NCBI GenBank assembly: GCA_016795105.1
Contig: JAEUIH010000029.1
Location: forward strand, 1 to 64,000
DNA: 64,000 bases
From: Planctomyces sp.
GTDB lineage: Bacteria; Planctomycetota; Planctomycetia; Planctomycetales; Planctomycetaceae
Direction of reading: 5' to 3'
Below, piece by piece: positions 49,572 through 59,757 of the stretch. The stretch's first letter is position 1. The number at the start of each line of letters is the position of its first letter. Under the pieces are notes generated by a model. The model made no database searches and was not told the origin of the DNA. It saw only the letters and a list, made by a program, of their open reading frames with translations. The position numbers were made by a program, and so were the translations under genes.

Positions 49572-52010
49572 ATGGCGAAAACCGACTTGATCCGTATGCT
49601 GGCGTGTCTGGCAACCTTTGGCAGCATGATTCCGGAATTCATGCCACTGTATCCGGAGGCACTGACGTCTCGGGTGCTGGCTGCTGCTCAGGATGCGGAT
49701 GAAGATTCAAAATCTCCGCAGGGTGCTGCGGAGAAGTCCGACGAGCAGAAGCCGGCCCTTGAAGGGCTTCGGCAGCCAGGAGATGCTCGTGTCTTCGAAC
49801 TGCCGGATGAGAGCGATCGAATTGATCCGAAGAATACCGAAGCGCTGTCGTGGTATATGGCGGGCCTGATGGCCCAGAAACGTGGAGATCTGCAGGCAGC
49901 CGCTGACGCGTTTCAGAAAGCGTGCGATGCTGCACCGGATTCGGCACCGCCAGCAAAGGCACTCGGACTTGTGCTGCTTCGCATGGGGCGATCAACTGAT
50001 GGATTAGAAAAGGCGCGACGCGCAATCGAACTCGATGTCAATGACTTTGAAACTCGACTGCAGCTGGCATTGATTCTCGCACAGAACGGGAAGCCTCTGG
50101 ACGCGACTGAGATGGTCAATGCTGCCCTGACATCTGATCGCCTGGAAGCAAAATCCCGGGAGTTCATAACCATACACCAGGTCCGAGCTCGACTGTTGCT
50201 GGCTCAGCAAAAAATCGCGGAAGCAGCCGATAGTTATGAAGTGATTTTTGATGCGCTCGAACGTCCCGAAGATTATCAGTTGTCTCTGCGAGAACATCAG
50301 GCGTTGATCCGCGACCGGGCAACGGGATACGACGTCACCGGACGTGTGTTGCTTGAAGCGGGCAGAATTGAAAAAGCCATTCAGGTCTTTGAAGCTCAAA
50401 GCCGTGTTCAGAATGATCGACCTGGCGAACATCATTTCCTGCTCGCCGGTGCATACTTCAGGAAGGACAATACTGCAGAAGCGGAAAAGAACCTCGAGAC
50501 ATACTTCCGATCTGGAGAAAGATCGGCTCCTTCACTGGCTCTGCTTCGTGACCTGTATGCTGCGACATCGAGGAACGATAAGCTGATTGAGAAGCTTGAG
50601 TCTCTTTCAGAAGACGCCAGTGATGTCACCAGCGTGCAAATGTTTATCGGTCAGACGCTCCTTGATCAGGGAAAAACTGATGAAGCGGCGGCCGTATTTC
50701 AGAAGCTGCTGGATGATAAAGGAATCGTTGACGCCTATCTGGGTTTGATGAGAGTCGAGATCTCTCGAGGAAATGCGGCAACTCTTCTCGCAACCATGAA
50801 TCGAGCTCTGCGAGCGCGTATTAAGCCTGAGGAGCTTCAGCCACTGGCGTCAAGCGTCATTACCTCGGAAGAACTTGCAAAGAACCTGATTAAGGAATGC
50901 ATTACGACCTGGGAGACTCAGCCAAATACTCTCAATCCGGCCGCACCGTTTTTCTGTGCGGTTGTTGCCAATCAGCTGAAAGATGTCGAGTCCGAAGGAA
51001 AGCTGCTTCAGGCGACACTGGAACTGAATCCTGATCGCGTGCTTACGATTAATACTCTGAAATTGTACGGTATGAACCTGCTGATGCAGGATAAGTACGC
51101 TCAGTCGGCCCGAGTCTACAGCCAGCTGGTTTCTGTACCAGGACTGGATCTCGGCGAGCGACTGATGGCACTCTATCGACTTTCACAGGCTGAATCATTC
51201 AATGACAACCATGATGCATCCATGCAGGCCATTCAGACTGCATTGAGGCTGGCCCCGGAGTTCTCGCTGCTGCACTATCAGCATGGCTGGGTTCTTGTGC
51301 AGGCAGAGAAGTATGAGGAAGCAGAGAAGATACTCAGCCAGTCGCTCGAGCAATTCACCGGAGATTCGGAACACACGATTCGAACAGAAGAACTGCTCGC
51401 CGGGATCTGTGCACGGCAGGCTCGATGGAATGACGCCATCGCTCACTACAATGCTGTCCTGGAACTTGAAGGAGCCGATGAAGAATCCAAACGCCGTGCA
51501 AAGCTTGGACTGTCCAATGCTTATGTTCAGAATGGTGATATGCTCGCTGGTGAAAAGATTCTTGAAGAGGTGTACGAACAGAATCCGGACGATCCCGGGG
51601 TAAATAATGACCTCGGCTATCTCTACGCAGATCAGGGTAAGAACCTGGAAAAGGCGGAGAAGATGATTCGAATTGCGGTTGCCGCACAGCCGGAGAACTC
51701 CGCATACCTCGACAGCCTTGGGTGGGTACTTTTCAAACTTGGAAAGCTTGATGAAGCCGTCGAAACACTGAAGAAAGCCAATGCGAATCCGGAGTATCAG
51801 GACGCCACGATTCTTGAACATCTGGGTGATGTGTATTTGGCCCTGAAGCAGATCGACGAAGCAAAGGCTGCGTACGAGAAAGCCGTAAAGATTGAGCAGG
51901 AGACTCCTGGCGGAAGTGACGCAATCGTGAAGCGAATCACAGAGAAGATTGCAGCGATTCCGGGCGCCTCGGCTGATTCTGGTTCGAGCAAACCGGAAAG
52001 CAATGAATAA
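49572..52010 (+). CDS. Tetratricopeptide-repeat protein
   Basis: 812 residues from ATG 49572; a more upstream frame has no ribosome site. The N terminus ([20 protein letters not shown]) could be a weak export signal. TPR repeats fill most of the rest: [80 protein letters not shown] and [20 protein letters not shown] are clear examples, giving roughly 15 units. It should be a protein-protein scaffold. The last 30 residues are low-complexity. It lies upstream of ruvB on the same strand with a 119-base gap; no partner can be named. Confidence 0.83.
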   Translation: MAKTDLIRMLACLATFGSMIPEFMPLYPEALTSRVLAAAQDADEDSKSPQGAAEKSDEQKPALEGLRQPGDARVFELPDESDRIDPKNTEALSWYMAGLMAQKRGDLQAAADAFQKACDAAPDSAPPAKALGLVLLRMGRSTDGLEKARRAIELDVNDFETRLQLALILAQNGKPLDATEMVNAALTSDRLEAKSREFITIHQVRARLLLAQQKIAEAADSYEVIFDALERPEDYQLSLREHQALIRDRATGYDVTGRVLLEAGRIEKAIQVFEAQSRVQNDRPGEHHFLLAGAYFRKDNTAEAEKNLETYFRSGERSAPSLALLRDLYAATSRNDKLIEKLESLSEDASDVTSVQMFIGQTLLDQGKTDEAAAVFQKLLDDKGIVDAYLGLMRVEISRGNAATLLATMNRALRARIKPEELQPLASSVITSEELAKNLIKECITTWETQPNTLNPAAPFFCAVVANQLKDVESEGKLLQATLELNPDRVLTINTLKLYGMNLLMQDKYAQSARVYSQLVSVPGLDLGERLMALYRLSQAESFNDNHDASMQAIQTALRLAPEFSLLHYQHGWVLVQAEKYEEAEKILSQSLEQFTGDSEHTIRTEELLAGICARQARWNDAIAHYNAVLELEGADEESKRRAKLGLSNAYVQNGDMLAGEKILEEVYEQNPDDPGVNNDLGYLYADQGKNLEKAEKMIRIAVAAQPENSAYLDSLGWVLFKLGKLDEAVETLKKANANPEYQDATILEHLGDVYLALKQIDEAKAAYEKAVKIEQETPGGSDAIVKRITEKIAAIPGASADSGSSKPESNE

Positions 52011-52129
52011 GAGCGTGGCGTTCAGGATTTCGCCGTGGAAGGTTCGAACGCTCCGGGAATTGGACAATCCAAATACTAAACTTTGAAGGTCCGGATCGAC
52101 ACCGGTGTACACGGCAGGCGGCTGATTAT

Positions 52130-53278
52130 ATGGCACGGAAGACGACGATTCGAAATAACGACGACGGTCCCGACGATCGGGATGAAACTCGCTTTACAGA
52201 GGAAGCCGATCGACGTCGCGCCGCCGAAGGAGTTGAAGCACAGGAACGATACGACGATGAACTTCGTCCGTCGAGGCTTGAGGATGTCGTTGGGCAGCGA
52301 GCCGTCGTTGAGCGACTGCGAATTCTTCTTCAAGCCACGAAGAAGCGCAATGAACCGTTGGGTCATCTTTTGTTTGATGGACCTCCGGGACTTGGCAAAA
52401 CTACGCTTGCCAGTGTGATACCGAAAGAGCTCGGCACAGAACTCCAGATCACATCAGGACCATCACTCAGCGCTCCCAAGGATCTCCTGCCGTATCTGAC
52501 GAACGCAAGTCGCGGCTCGGTGTTATTTATTGACGAAATACACCGGATGCCTCCGACGGTCGAGGAATTCATCTACCCGGCGATGGAAGACTTCAGAGTC
52601 GATATCACTCTGGGAGACGGTTTGAATGCACGCACGATCAACATGCAGCTTCAGCCATTCACTCTGATTGGCGCCACAACTCGCAGCGGAATGCTCACCG
52701 CGCCACTGCGAGACCGATTTGTGAATCGAGAACACCTGGACTTCTATTCGCTGGATGACCTTGCCGACATTATTACAAGAAATGCCAGAAAACTCCGGAC
52801 TGAGATTTCGCCGGACGCAGCGATGGAAATTGCTCGCCGTTCCCGAGGGACTCCGCGAAAAGCCAATAATTGGTTGCGATGGACACGCGACTACGCAGAC
52901 GCCCGAGCGGATGGGCGAATAACAAACGAAGTCGCGGATGCTGCCTTAAGAATGAAAAGCGTCGATGACGTCGGACTTGAAGAGCAGGACCGGCGATATC
53001 TTGAAACGATTATCAGCGTGTTCACCGGAGGTCCGGCGGGAGTTCAGGCAATTGCTCATACCATGAACATCCCGGCTGATACTCTGGAAGACGAAGTTGA
53101 ACCATTCCTGCTGCGCGAGGGATTCGTGCAGCGAACACCGCGAGGACGAATGATCACGGTGAAGGCGCTCCAACATCTTGGACGGAGTTTGCCGGCCGGG
53201 CGACTCACCGACTCCGGACTTGCATCGTCATCCGAATCCACACCTAAAACGACGAAGAATCAAAAAGAGCTGTTCTGA
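52130..53278 (+). CDS. ruvB: Holliday junction helicase RuvB
   Basis: 382 residues from ATG 52130; E. coli RuvB is 336, the difference being a charged 45-residue N-terminal extension. The hexameric AAA+ motor of RuvAB branch migration. Walker A is GPPGLGKTT (84-92), Walker B LFIDEIHR (Asp135, Glu136), the arginine-finger region TAPLRDRF, and the sensor 2/lid reads [18 protein letters not shown] rather than the usual RIANRLLRR form. The winged-helix C terminus ([20 protein letters not shown]) is intact. Its stop overlaps the mnmG start by one base (TGATG), so the two are co-transcribed. ruvA and ruvC are not in the window. Confidence 0.95.
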   Translation: MARKTTIRNNDDGPDDRDETRFTEEADRRRAAEGVEAQERYDDELRPSRLEDVVGQRAVVERLRILLQATKKRNEPLGHLLFDGPPGLGKTTLASVIPKELGTELQITSGPSLSAPKDLLPYLTNASRGSVLFIDEIHRMPPTVEEFIYPAMEDFRVDITLGDGLNARTINMQLQPFTLIGATTRSGMLTAPLRDRFVNREHLDFYSLDDLADIITRNARKLRTEISPDAAMEIARRSRGTPRKANNWLRWTRDYADARADGRITNEVADAALRMKSVDDVGLEEQDRRYLETIISVFTGGPAGVQAIAHTMNIPADTLEDEVEPFLLREGFVQRTPRGRMITVKALQHLGRSLPAGRLTDSGLASSSESTPKTTKNQKELF

Positions 53279-55089
53279 TGACTGTTTCCGGGGCCTATGA
53301 GTACGATGTGGTGGTGGTGGGTGCCGGACATGCGGGAACCGAAGCGGCTCTGGCCGCCGCCCGAATGGGAGCGAAGACCGCACTTCTGACGATGAACTGC
53401 GATACCGTCGGACAGATGAGCTGTAATCCGGCAATCGGAGGTGTCGCCAAAGGCCAGATTGTCCGCGAAATTGATGCGCTCGGCGGTGAAATGGGGCGAG
53501 TCATCGATGCAACCGGGATCCACTTTCGGATGCTGAACAGCGGGAAAGGGGCCGCAATGCACAGCCCCCGCGCTCAGGCCGACAAGAAGGCATACCAGTT
53601 TGAAATGAAGCACCGCGTCGAGCTTCAGCCGAACCTGACACTCCGGCAGGAAACCGTCGACAGCATTGTCACAGAGGACGGTCAGGTGACCGGACTCAAG
53701 GTGGCCGGTGATATCCTCTACAGAACTCGTGCACTGATCCTGACGACTGGTACGTTCCTGAAAGCCATTATGCATACCGGAGAAGCGCAGTCCGAAGGTG
53801 GGCGAGCCGGGGATAAAGCAGCTTATGGAATGTCCGCTTCGCTTCTCGATCTTGGAATTGAACTGCGACGATTCAAAACGGGAACGCCAGCGCGACTGAA
53901 TGGCAGAACAATCGACTTCTCAAAATGTGAACCTCAGCCCGGAGACGATAATCCGCAGCCGTTCTCATTCCTCACAGAAAAGATCTCACAACCTCAAATT
54001 CACTGCTGGCTCACATCGACCACCCCGGAAGTCCATGACATCATTCGGCAGAATCTCCATCGCGCACCGATGTACTCGGGGCAAATCCAGTCCACTGGAC
54101 CTCGATACTGCCCATCGATCGAAGACAAGGTCGTACGATTCGCAGATAAGAGTACCCACCAGATCTTCCTTGAACCCGAAGGTCGAAACACGCAGGAGAT
54201 CTACTGCAACGGCATTTCCACCAGCCTTCCGCGGGATGTGCAGGATGCCATCATTCGGCTGATCCCGGGCTGCGAAAATGCTCAGATCATGCGATATGGA
54301 TACGCCGTCGAATACGATTTTGCCCCACCAACTCAACTCAAACCAAGTCTTGAGACAAAGCGAGTGCAGGGATTGTATTTCGCAGGACAGATCAACGGCA
54401 CCACTGGATACGAAGAAGCCGCAGGGCAGGGACTGTTGGCAGGTATCAACGCCGCACTCTCAGTTCAGAAGCGATCCCCATTTGTGCTCGATCGAAGTCA
54501 GGCATATTTAGGCGTTCTGATTGATGATCTTGTCACCAAAGGAGTGGACGAACCCTATCGAATGTTCACCTCGCGAGCGGAGTATCGGCTTTTGCTCCGT
54601 CAGGACAATGCGGATCGTCGACTGACGCCGCTTGGAATTCAAATTGGAAGTGTGGACTCTGAAAGGGCCGCGAAGTTTGCGGAGTATGAGCAGGAGATTG
54701 AACGTGGATTCATTGCGGCAAAGAAGCTGAGATACCAGGGTCAGTCCCTCGAGGAGTTATTGCGGCGACAGGAGACCACATGGGATGAGATATTTCGGAT
54801 GATTCCTGCGGCTGGGGAGCTTGGGCTGTCTCACCGCGCACTCGAACAATTGCGAATTGAAGCCCACTATGCGGGCTACATTCGACGACAGGAATCTGAA
54901 ATTGCGAGGCTTCAGAAAGTCGAAACCGTGCGAATTCCCGACGCTTTTGACTATTTGGCGGTGCCGCAGCTTCGCCATGAAGCGAGAGAAAAGCTGACAA
55001 AAATCAGGCCAACAACGGTGGGACAGGCCAGTCGAGTCAGCGGTATTACCCCCGCAGACATCGCCATCCTCATGTTTTACCTGACGTAA
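53278..55089 (+). CDS. mnmG: tRNA uridine-5-carboxymethylaminomethyl modification enzyme MnmG (GidA)
   Basis: 603 residues from ATG 53278, overlapping the ruvB stop. With MnmE it modifies U34 of some tRNAs, using FAD. Evidence: the FAD-binding GAGHAG (15-20), the block NCDTVGQMSCNPAIGGVAKG, the substrate-region signature GRTIDFSKCEPQPGDDNPQPF and the C-terminal helical domain with LSHRALEQLRIEAHYAGYI. The protein is near the family length (E. coli 629). MnmE is not nearby. It is followed by a 248-base gap carrying a palindrome and hairpins before the response regulator. Confidence 0.96.
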   Translation: MTVSGAYEYDVVVVGAGHAGTEAALAAARMGAKTALLTMNCDTVGQMSCNPAIGGVAKGQIVREIDALGGEMGRVIDATGIHFRMLNSGKGAAMHSPRAQADKKAYQFEMKHRVELQPNLTLRQETVDSIVTEDGQVTGLKVAGDILYRTRALILTTGTFLKAIMHTGEAQSEGGRAGDKAAYGMSASLLDLGIELRRFKTGTPARLNGRTIDFSKCEPQPGDDNPQPFSFLTEKISQPQIHCWLTSTTPEVHDIIRQNLHRAPMYSGQIQSTGPRYCPSIEDKVVRFADKSTHQIFLEPEGRNTQEIYCNGISTSLPRDVQDAIIRLIPGCENAQIMRYGYAVEYDFAPPTQLKPSLETKRVQGLYFAGQINGTTGYEEAAGQGLLAGINAALSVQKRSPFVLDRSQAYLGVLIDDLVTKGVDEPYRMFTSRAEYRLLLRQDNADRRLTPLGIQIGSVDSERAAKFAEYEQEIERGFIAAKKLRYQGQSLEELLRRQETTWDEIFRMIPAAGELGLSHRALEQLRIEAHYAGYIRRQESEIARLQKVETVRIPDAFDYLAVPQLRHEAREKLTKIRPTTVGQASRVSGITPADIAILMFYLT

Positions 55090-55241
55090 AAACAGGCAAA
55101 CTGCGCAACGAAACTGCCGTTGACCGTCTTTGGCGAATAGATACAATCGGTCGAGTTGAGAGGTGGGACGATTGAGGGAACGCGAATAACCAGACAGTGT
55201 TCTGGGGATTGCGGGAATGCAGTCGACCCAAACAGTATCGG

Positions 55242-55282
55242 CGCTTAAGCGTCACGGACGGCGTCCGGCAAGCTGTCGGACG
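55242..55282 (+). other. Overlapping hairpins upstream of the response regulator
   Basis: CGCTTAAGCG (55242-55251) is a perfect palindrome. Next, CGGAC (55255-55259) can pair with GTCCG (55263-55267), which can instead pair with CGGAC (55277-55281): two mutually exclusive stems about 55 bases before the ATG. It could be a leader or an operator; no consensus was recognised. Confidence 0.4.
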
Positions 55283-55337
55283 ATGAATCGCTGCCACAGT
55301 GCAGCTCATCGCTTTTCCACAGAACGGATTGTGTTAA

Positions 55338-55916
55338 ATGAAGACAGTGTTCACTACTGGCGAAGCCGCTAAGATCTGCAAGGTCAGTCAGCAGACGATC
55401 ATTCGGTGCTTTGACTCCGGCCAGTTGAAGGGCTTCCGCGTTCCGGGCTCTCGTTTCCGCCGAATTCCTCGTGATATTCTGTACAAATTCATGAAGGAAA
55501 ACGGGATTCCAACGGATGCCCTCGAAAGCGGGCGCCGGAAAGCTCTGATCGTCGACGATGATCAGGAGCTGGTCGAACTGATTACCGACGCACTGGAAGC
55601 GGACGGCCGCTTTGAAGTGCGGATTGCAAACAACGGATTTGATGCTGGTATGATGGTTCGAGAATACCATCCTGACATCATCGTGCTGGATGTGATGCTT
55701 CCGGATATCAATGGCAAAGAAGTCTGTCAGCGAGTTCGCAGTGACTCGTCGCTTGATGATGTTCGTATCATCTGCATCTCCGGTATGGTGGAACAGAACA
55801 AAATTCAGGACCTGAAAGCTTCCGGGGCAAATCATTTCCTGCAGAAGCCGTTTGAAGTCGACGAACTGATTGAAAATATCTGTCGGCTTCTGGATATTGA
55901 ACAGCTTGCCTCCTGA
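55338..55916 (+). CDS. Response regulator with N-terminal excisionase-type HTH
   Basis: 192 residues from ATG 55338 (weak ribosome site). An N-terminal MerR/excisionase-like helix-turn-helix (about 1-55: FTTGEAAKICKVSQQTIIRC, GFRVPGSRFRRIPRDIL) is fused to a receiver domain (about 68-190). The receiver has acidic residues Asp73-Asp75, phosphoacceptor Asp118 (VLDVMLPD), Ser148 and Lys170. The domain order is opposite to classic DNA-binding response regulators, where the effector is C-terminal. It is probably a DNA-binding regulator whose activity depends on phosphorylation by the kinase gene 78 bases downstream. A terminator sits between them. Confidence 0.88.
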   Translation: MKTVFTTGEAAKICKVSQQTIIRCFDSGQLKGFRVPGSRFRRIPRDILYKFMKENGIPTDALESGRRKALIVDDDQELVELITDALEADGRFEVRIANNGFDAGMMVREYHPDIIVLDVMLPDINGKEVCQRVRSDSSLDDVRIICISGMVEQNKIQDLKASGANHFLQKPFEVDELIENICRLLDIEQLAS

Positions 55917-55948
55917 TCATCACGATCGGCAGACACTTAGCCGTCATA

Positions 55949-55980
55949 CAGCGGTCGTCTCAGGGCGACCGCTGTTTCCT
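55949..55980 (+). terminator. Terminator between regulator and kinase genes
   Basis: CAGCGGTCG (55949-55957) and CGACCGCTG (55966-55974) form a perfect 9-base stem with an 8-base loop, followed by TTTCCTTAG. It lies 32 bases after the regulator stop and 20 before the kinase ATG, so the kinase may be expressed by read-through or from its own promoter. Confidence 0.65.
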
Positions 55981-55994
55981 TAGATATACGGTTT

Positions 55995-57206
55995 ATGACA
56001 GTTTCTTACCTCACACTGCCCGCAGCAATTGCAAATCGATGTCTTGAACTTCTGCTGGCGGCCGACATTCCAGCTGCTGAACACCCCCCCGAACGCAGCT
56101 CAGAACAGATCTCTGAAGTTGAACGACTGATCACTGAAATCTGGGTGCGTCAGTCTCGGTGTGTGTCAGCAACACTGCTGAGAATTGAGACTCCGAATCG
56201 AGTTCGTGTGTCCAGTGTCCGGCTTGACTCTGAGAACCGCCTGACTCATGAAGTCCGGCTGGTCTCGGAACCATGTACAGTCATCCTCGATGGCCAGGCC
56301 CTTCTGAGGCTGGCTGCCGAAAACCCGGAGGACGGTCTTCAGTCAATTCATCAGTGGCCTCGCCATCTGGCGGCACTCGTTCTCCAGCATCCACCGGTAC
56401 CTGGAACGGTTGAGGGTGAGTCGGATCGAGTTCTGGCTGCCGATCTGATGCAATTGACGCAGACCTTCCTGGGAAAGTTCAACGGCGCTGCAAACATGAT
56501 CCTGCCACCGTCTGATAAGCTGCAGGCCATGGCCGAGTTCGCAGCAGGTGCAGGGCACGAAATCAACAATCCGCTGGCCAGCATTGTCGGCCAGACTCAG
56601 ATGCTGCTGCGATCCGAAACTTCAATAGACCGTCAACAAGCCCTCGAAACCATTGGCACTCAGGCCTGGCGAATTCGTGACATGATCGGCAACACGATGC
56701 TGTTCGCCCGCCCTCCAAAACCAAAATTTGAAGTCTTTGATTTCATCCGAATGGCTCAGGAAGTCACTCAGCAGCTCACCGAGGACCTTGCCAGCTCTGA
56801 AATCGTCGTCACATTCCATTCTGAAGAGACTCGATTGCTCATTCAGGCAGATATCACTCAGCTTCAGGCGCTGATCGGTCACCTTGTGCGAAATGGGGTG
56901 GAAGCGATTCGCGGCCGAAAAGGACCTGGCAGAGTCACCGTTTCTGCTGCACCAACAATTCACGGTGATGCACTGCAGCTGATTGTCGAAGACACCGCAG
57001 GTGCAATCAACGACGATTCCGTACGGACGCATTTGTTCGATCCGTTCTTTTCCGGGCGTCAGGCCGGACGAGGGCTTGGGTTTGGGCTCTGCCTTGCATG
57101 GCAGATTGTAAATTCCCATCGGGGTTTCATCTTCTGCTATGCACCTCAGTCCACTGCAACCGCATTTCACATCGGCCTTCCACTGGAACAGCCTGTGAGT
57201 CCATAA
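55995..57206 (+). CDS. Soluble sensor histidine kinase
   Basis: 403 residues from ATG 55995, with no membrane segment or signal peptide, so it should be cytoplasmic. The phosphoacceptor is His188 in GHEINNPLASIVG. The ATPase part shows N300 in the N box (HLVRNGVEAI), Asp333 in the G1 box (VEDTAGAI, less Gly-rich than usual), and the G2 box GRGLGFGLCLAWQIV. The N-terminal 180 residues contain no recognised PAS or GAF domain and probably sense a cytosolic signal. It follows the HTH/receiver gene and is its likely partner. The signal is unknown. Confidence 0.88.
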   Translation: MTVSYLTLPAAIANRCLELLLAADIPAAEHPPERSSEQISEVERLITEIWVRQSRCVSATLLRIETPNRVRVSSVRLDSENRLTHEVRLVSEPCTVILDGQALLRLAAENPEDGLQSIHQWPRHLAALVLQHPPVPGTVEGESDRVLAADLMQLTQTFLGKFNGAANMILPPSDKLQAMAEFAAGAGHEINNPLASIVGQTQMLLRSETSIDRQQALETIGTQAWRIRDMIGNTMLFARPPKPKFEVFDFIRMAQEVTQQLTEDLASSEIVVTFHSEETRLLIQADITQLQALIGHLVRNGVEAIRGRKGPGRVTVSAAPTIHGDALQLIVEDTAGAINDDSVRTHLFDPFFSGRQAGRGLGFGLCLAWQIVNSHRGFIFCYAPQSTATAFHIGLPLEQPVSP

Positions 57207-57428
57207 GCTCACCCAAATCAAGCATTTTCGTTAAAAACGCTGTGCTCCGCACAATTCGTCCAGCCGGTTGACGGCAGACTCAGTCGGTCTGTAAGCCCAC
57301 GACGAGTGAAATTTTCCTGAGAGACGTCGCCGAAACCTGGAAATTCGCTCCGATCGCTTGGCTGTGAGTCACACTCTCAACGACAATACGATTTTCCCCA
57401 ATTCGCCCACCCCTCGCGAGTTACCCAA

Positions 57429-58457
57429 ATGAGCAAAGTACCTCTGAAAGGTATTTTTACCCCCAACCTTGTACCGTACACCGAATCCGGTGAGATCAAC
57501 GAAGGTGAACTTCGTCGATATGTTGACTGGCTGATTGAACGAGGAGTTCACGGTCTGTATCCGAACGGTTCGACGGGTGAGTTTACCCGGTTCACACCGG
57601 AAGAACGTCGTCGCATTCTGGCCATCATTGCGGACCAGGTCCGAGGTCGTGTTCCGATTTTGGCAGGCGCTGCGGAAGCGAACGTCAAGGAAACACTTGC
57701 AGCCTGTGAATACTACGCATCGCTGGGAATTCGGGCCGTAGCGATCGTGGCTCCGTTCTATTACAAGCTCAGTCCAAAATCGGTATACGCGTATTTCCGG
57801 GAGATTGGCAGAAATACACCGATTGATGTGACACTGTATAACATTCCGATGTTTGCCAGTCCGATCGACGTTCCTACGATCCAGCGGCTCTCCGAAGAAT
57901 GTGAACGGATTGTTGCGATTAAGGATTCTTCGGGCGATATTCCGCACATGATTCGCATGATTCAGGCCGTCAAACCGAACCGGCCTGAATTTGCCTTCCT
58001 GACCGGATGGGATGCAGCCCTGATGCCGATGTTGCTGGCTGGCTGTGACGGTGGAACAAACGCAAGTTCCGGCGTTGTCCCTGAACTGACTCGGAAGCTG
58101 TACGATCTCACAACCGACTATCAGATCGACGCGGCCCGTGCTGTCCAGTACGACCTGATTCGGCTGTTCGACACGATGATCTATTCAGCCGAGTTTCCTG
58201 AAGGATTCAGAGCAGCGGTTCAGTTGCGCGGGTTCAAGATGGGAAGAGGGCGACAGCCGCTATCCGATGAACAGAAGACCGATCTTGTGACGCTCAGTCG
58301 CGAGCTCCAGTGTATGCTTTCCAACCATGGATATACGGATCAGCCGATTGGTGGCTGTCCAATTGATGTTTCCGCGTCCACCGCTGCCGATGCTGTTGAA
58401 GTCTCGGCGATCGTGCAGCAGGTCGTTGCGGAACTGAAGCGTCGAGGCTTGATGTAG
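57429..58457 (+). CDS. DHDPS/NAL (DapA) family aldolase or hydro-lyase
   Basis: 342 residues from ATG 57429, about 50 longer than typical DapA (292). The class I aldolase family features are GSTGE (47-51), Tyr137 in LYNIP and the Schiff-base Lys165 in AIKDSSGD. The C-terminal extra 45 residues include an Ala/Val-rich helix. The sequence does not carry the DapA-specific residues clearly enough to assign dihydrodipicolinate synthase; N-acetylneuraminate lyase, 5-keto-4-deoxy-glucarate dehydratase or a pyruvate aldolase are alternatives. It is monocistronic or ends near the two hairpins beyond its stop. Confidence 0.85.
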   Translation: MSKVPLKGIFTPNLVPYTESGEINEGELRRYVDWLIERGVHGLYPNGSTGEFTRFTPEERRRILAIIADQVRGRVPILAGAAEANVKETLAACEYYASLGIRAVAIVAPFYYKLSPKSVYAYFREIGRNTPIDVTLYNIPMFASPIDVPTIQRLSEECERIVAIKDSSGDIPHMIRMIQAVKPNRPEFAFLTGWDAALMPMLLAGCDGGTNASSGVVPELTRKLYDLTTDYQIDAARAVQYDLIRLFDTMIYSAEFPEGFRAAVQLRGFKMGRGRQPLSDEQKTDLVTLSRELQCMLSNHGYTDQPIGGCPIDVSASTAADAVEVSAIVQQVVAELKRRGLM

Positions 58458-58461
58458 AGCG

Positions 58462-58479
58462 GCGAGCCTCCGGGCTCGC
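58462..58479 (+). terminator. First hairpin after the DapA-family gene
   Basis: GCGAGCC (58462-58468) pairs with GGCTCGC (58473-58479) over 7 bases around TCCG, starting just after the stop codon. There is no T-run, so it is a weak terminator or a stabilising hairpin. Confidence 0.4.
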
Positions 58480-58508
58480 TCGCAAGGCGTCCGAATTCCT
58501 GACAGAAT

Positions 58509-58548
58509 AACGAACTGTGTTCATTTCACGATCACAGTTCGTTTGTTT
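58509..58548 (+). terminator. Second hairpin, probable terminator upstream of the isomerase-like gene
   Basis: AACGAACTGTG (58509-58519) and CACAGTTCGTT (58533-58543) pair perfectly over 11 bases around a 13-base loop, followed by TGTTT. It lies before the ribosome site (GGGAGGA) of the next gene, so it ends the upstream transcript or lies in the next gene's leader. Confidence 0.7.
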
Positions 58549-58569
58549 CTGTCCGGGAGGATAACAGTG

Positions 58570-59499
58570 ATGCCACATTCGTTGCCCCAGTCTCGTCGTG
58601 GGTTTCTTCAACAGGCGTCCATCGCTGCGACCGCGGCCACCACGAGTCTGCTCTCCGGAAGTCGGATTTCCAGTTCGTCAGTCGCTGGCGAGTTCCACAG
58701 AAATCGCACCGAGGTACCTCGGTTTGGACTTGTCACCTATTTGTGGGGCAAGGACATGGATTTGGAAACGGTGATACGTTCCTGTGAAGCGTCCGGGTTG
58801 TTGGGTGTTGAGTTACGAACGGAGCACAAGCACGGCGTTGAACCCACACTGTCCAAACAGCAGCGAGCCGAAGTGAAGCGTCGTTTTGCAGACTCACCGG
58901 TTGAGCTCGTCGGTTATGGTTCCAACGCACAGTTTCACGAAAATGATCCTGAGAAGCTTAAAGCAAACATCGAACTCACGAAGCAGTACATTCAGCTGAT
59001 GCATGACTGCGGCGGGTCTGGTGTCAAAGTGAAGCCCAACAGTTTTGTGGATGGTGTTTCGAGAGAGAAGACCATTGAACAAATCGGCAAGTCGCTTAAT
59101 GAAGTTGCGGAATACGGCAAACAATACGGCCAGCAAATTCGCGTCGAAGTGCATGGCACAGGAACCAGTGAACTTCCCGTCATGAAGGCCATCTTTGACG
59201 TCGCCGATCATCCCAATGCGGCAGTGTGCTGGAATTCAAACGGAGAAGATCTCAAGGGGCAGGGACTGGCTCACAACTTTCAGCTTGTCAGCTCGAGATT
59301 CGGCGCAACCGTACATGTTCGCGAGCTCACCGAAAAAGATTATCCTTACGAAGAACTCTTTAAACTGCTCACCGGAATAAACTACGCTGGCTGGATTCTG
59401 CTCGAAGCCCGAACCGATCCAGCAGATAAGATTGCCGCAATGAAAGAACAAAAAGCAGCCTTTGATTCGCTGCTGAAAGCTGCAACTGCCAAAAAGTAG
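58570..59499 (+). CDS. Tat-exported sugar-phosphate isomerase/epimerase-like protein
   Basis: 309 residues from ATG 58570, preceded by GGGAGGA. A Tat signal (SRRGFLQQASIAATAATTSL) is followed by a TIM-barrel of the xylose isomerase-like family (AP endonuclease 2 fold). Visible landmarks: VTYLWGKDMD, LGVELRTEHKHG, VKVKPNSFVDGV, IRVEVHGTGTSELP and WILLEARTDP, where metal-binding Glu/His/Asp residues are expected. It probably acts outside the cytoplasm on a sugar or polyol; the substrate is unknown. It converges with the PilZ gene across a repeat block. Confidence 0.85.
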   Translation: MPHSLPQSRRGFLQQASIAATAATTSLLSGSRISSSSVAGEFHRNRTEVPRFGLVTYLWGKDMDLETVIRSCEASGLLGVELRTEHKHGVEPTLSKQQRAEVKRRFADSPVELVGYGSNAQFHENDPEKLKANIELTKQYIQLMHDCGGSGVKVKPNSFVDGVSREKTIEQIGKSLNEVAEYGKQYGQQIRVEVHGTGTSELPVMKAIFDVADHPNAAVCWNSNGEDLKGQGLAHNFQLVSSRFGATVHVRELTEKDYPYEELFKLLTGINYAGWILLEARTDPADKIAAMKEQKAAFDSLLKAATAKK

Positions 59500-59502
59500 C
59501 CT

Positions 59503-59757
59503 GAGCACGTCCCTGCGCCGCGGCAGTACTCGAACCAGCGCGGGACGGGCAGGAATGCCCATCCTACATTTTGCGCCGCGGTTGTACTCGAACCAGGACG
59601 GGACAAGTCAAATGCAGCTTGGGCATTCCTGCCCGAGCACGTCCCTGCGCCGCGGCAGTACTCGAACCAGCGCGGGACGGGCAGGAATGCCCATCCTACA
59701 TTTTGCGCCGCGGTTGTACTCGAACCAGGGCGGGACGGGCTGGAGTGTTCATCCTGC
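59503..59757. repeat. Family 2 (GWAFLPV) repeat block, tandem 132-base period
   Basis: The roughly 95 bases from 59503 recur from 59635, a 132-base period, as a near-perfect duplicate ending in the CCCATCCTAC element. The linker between them contains the core in the opposite orientation (GGGCATTCCTGCCCG). The final unit at 59728-59755 is degenerate (GGACGGGCTGGAGTG). It lies between the convergent isomerase-like and PilZ genes; a minus-strand frame here reads GWAFLPVP twice but is a product of the repeat. Confidence 0.85.
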
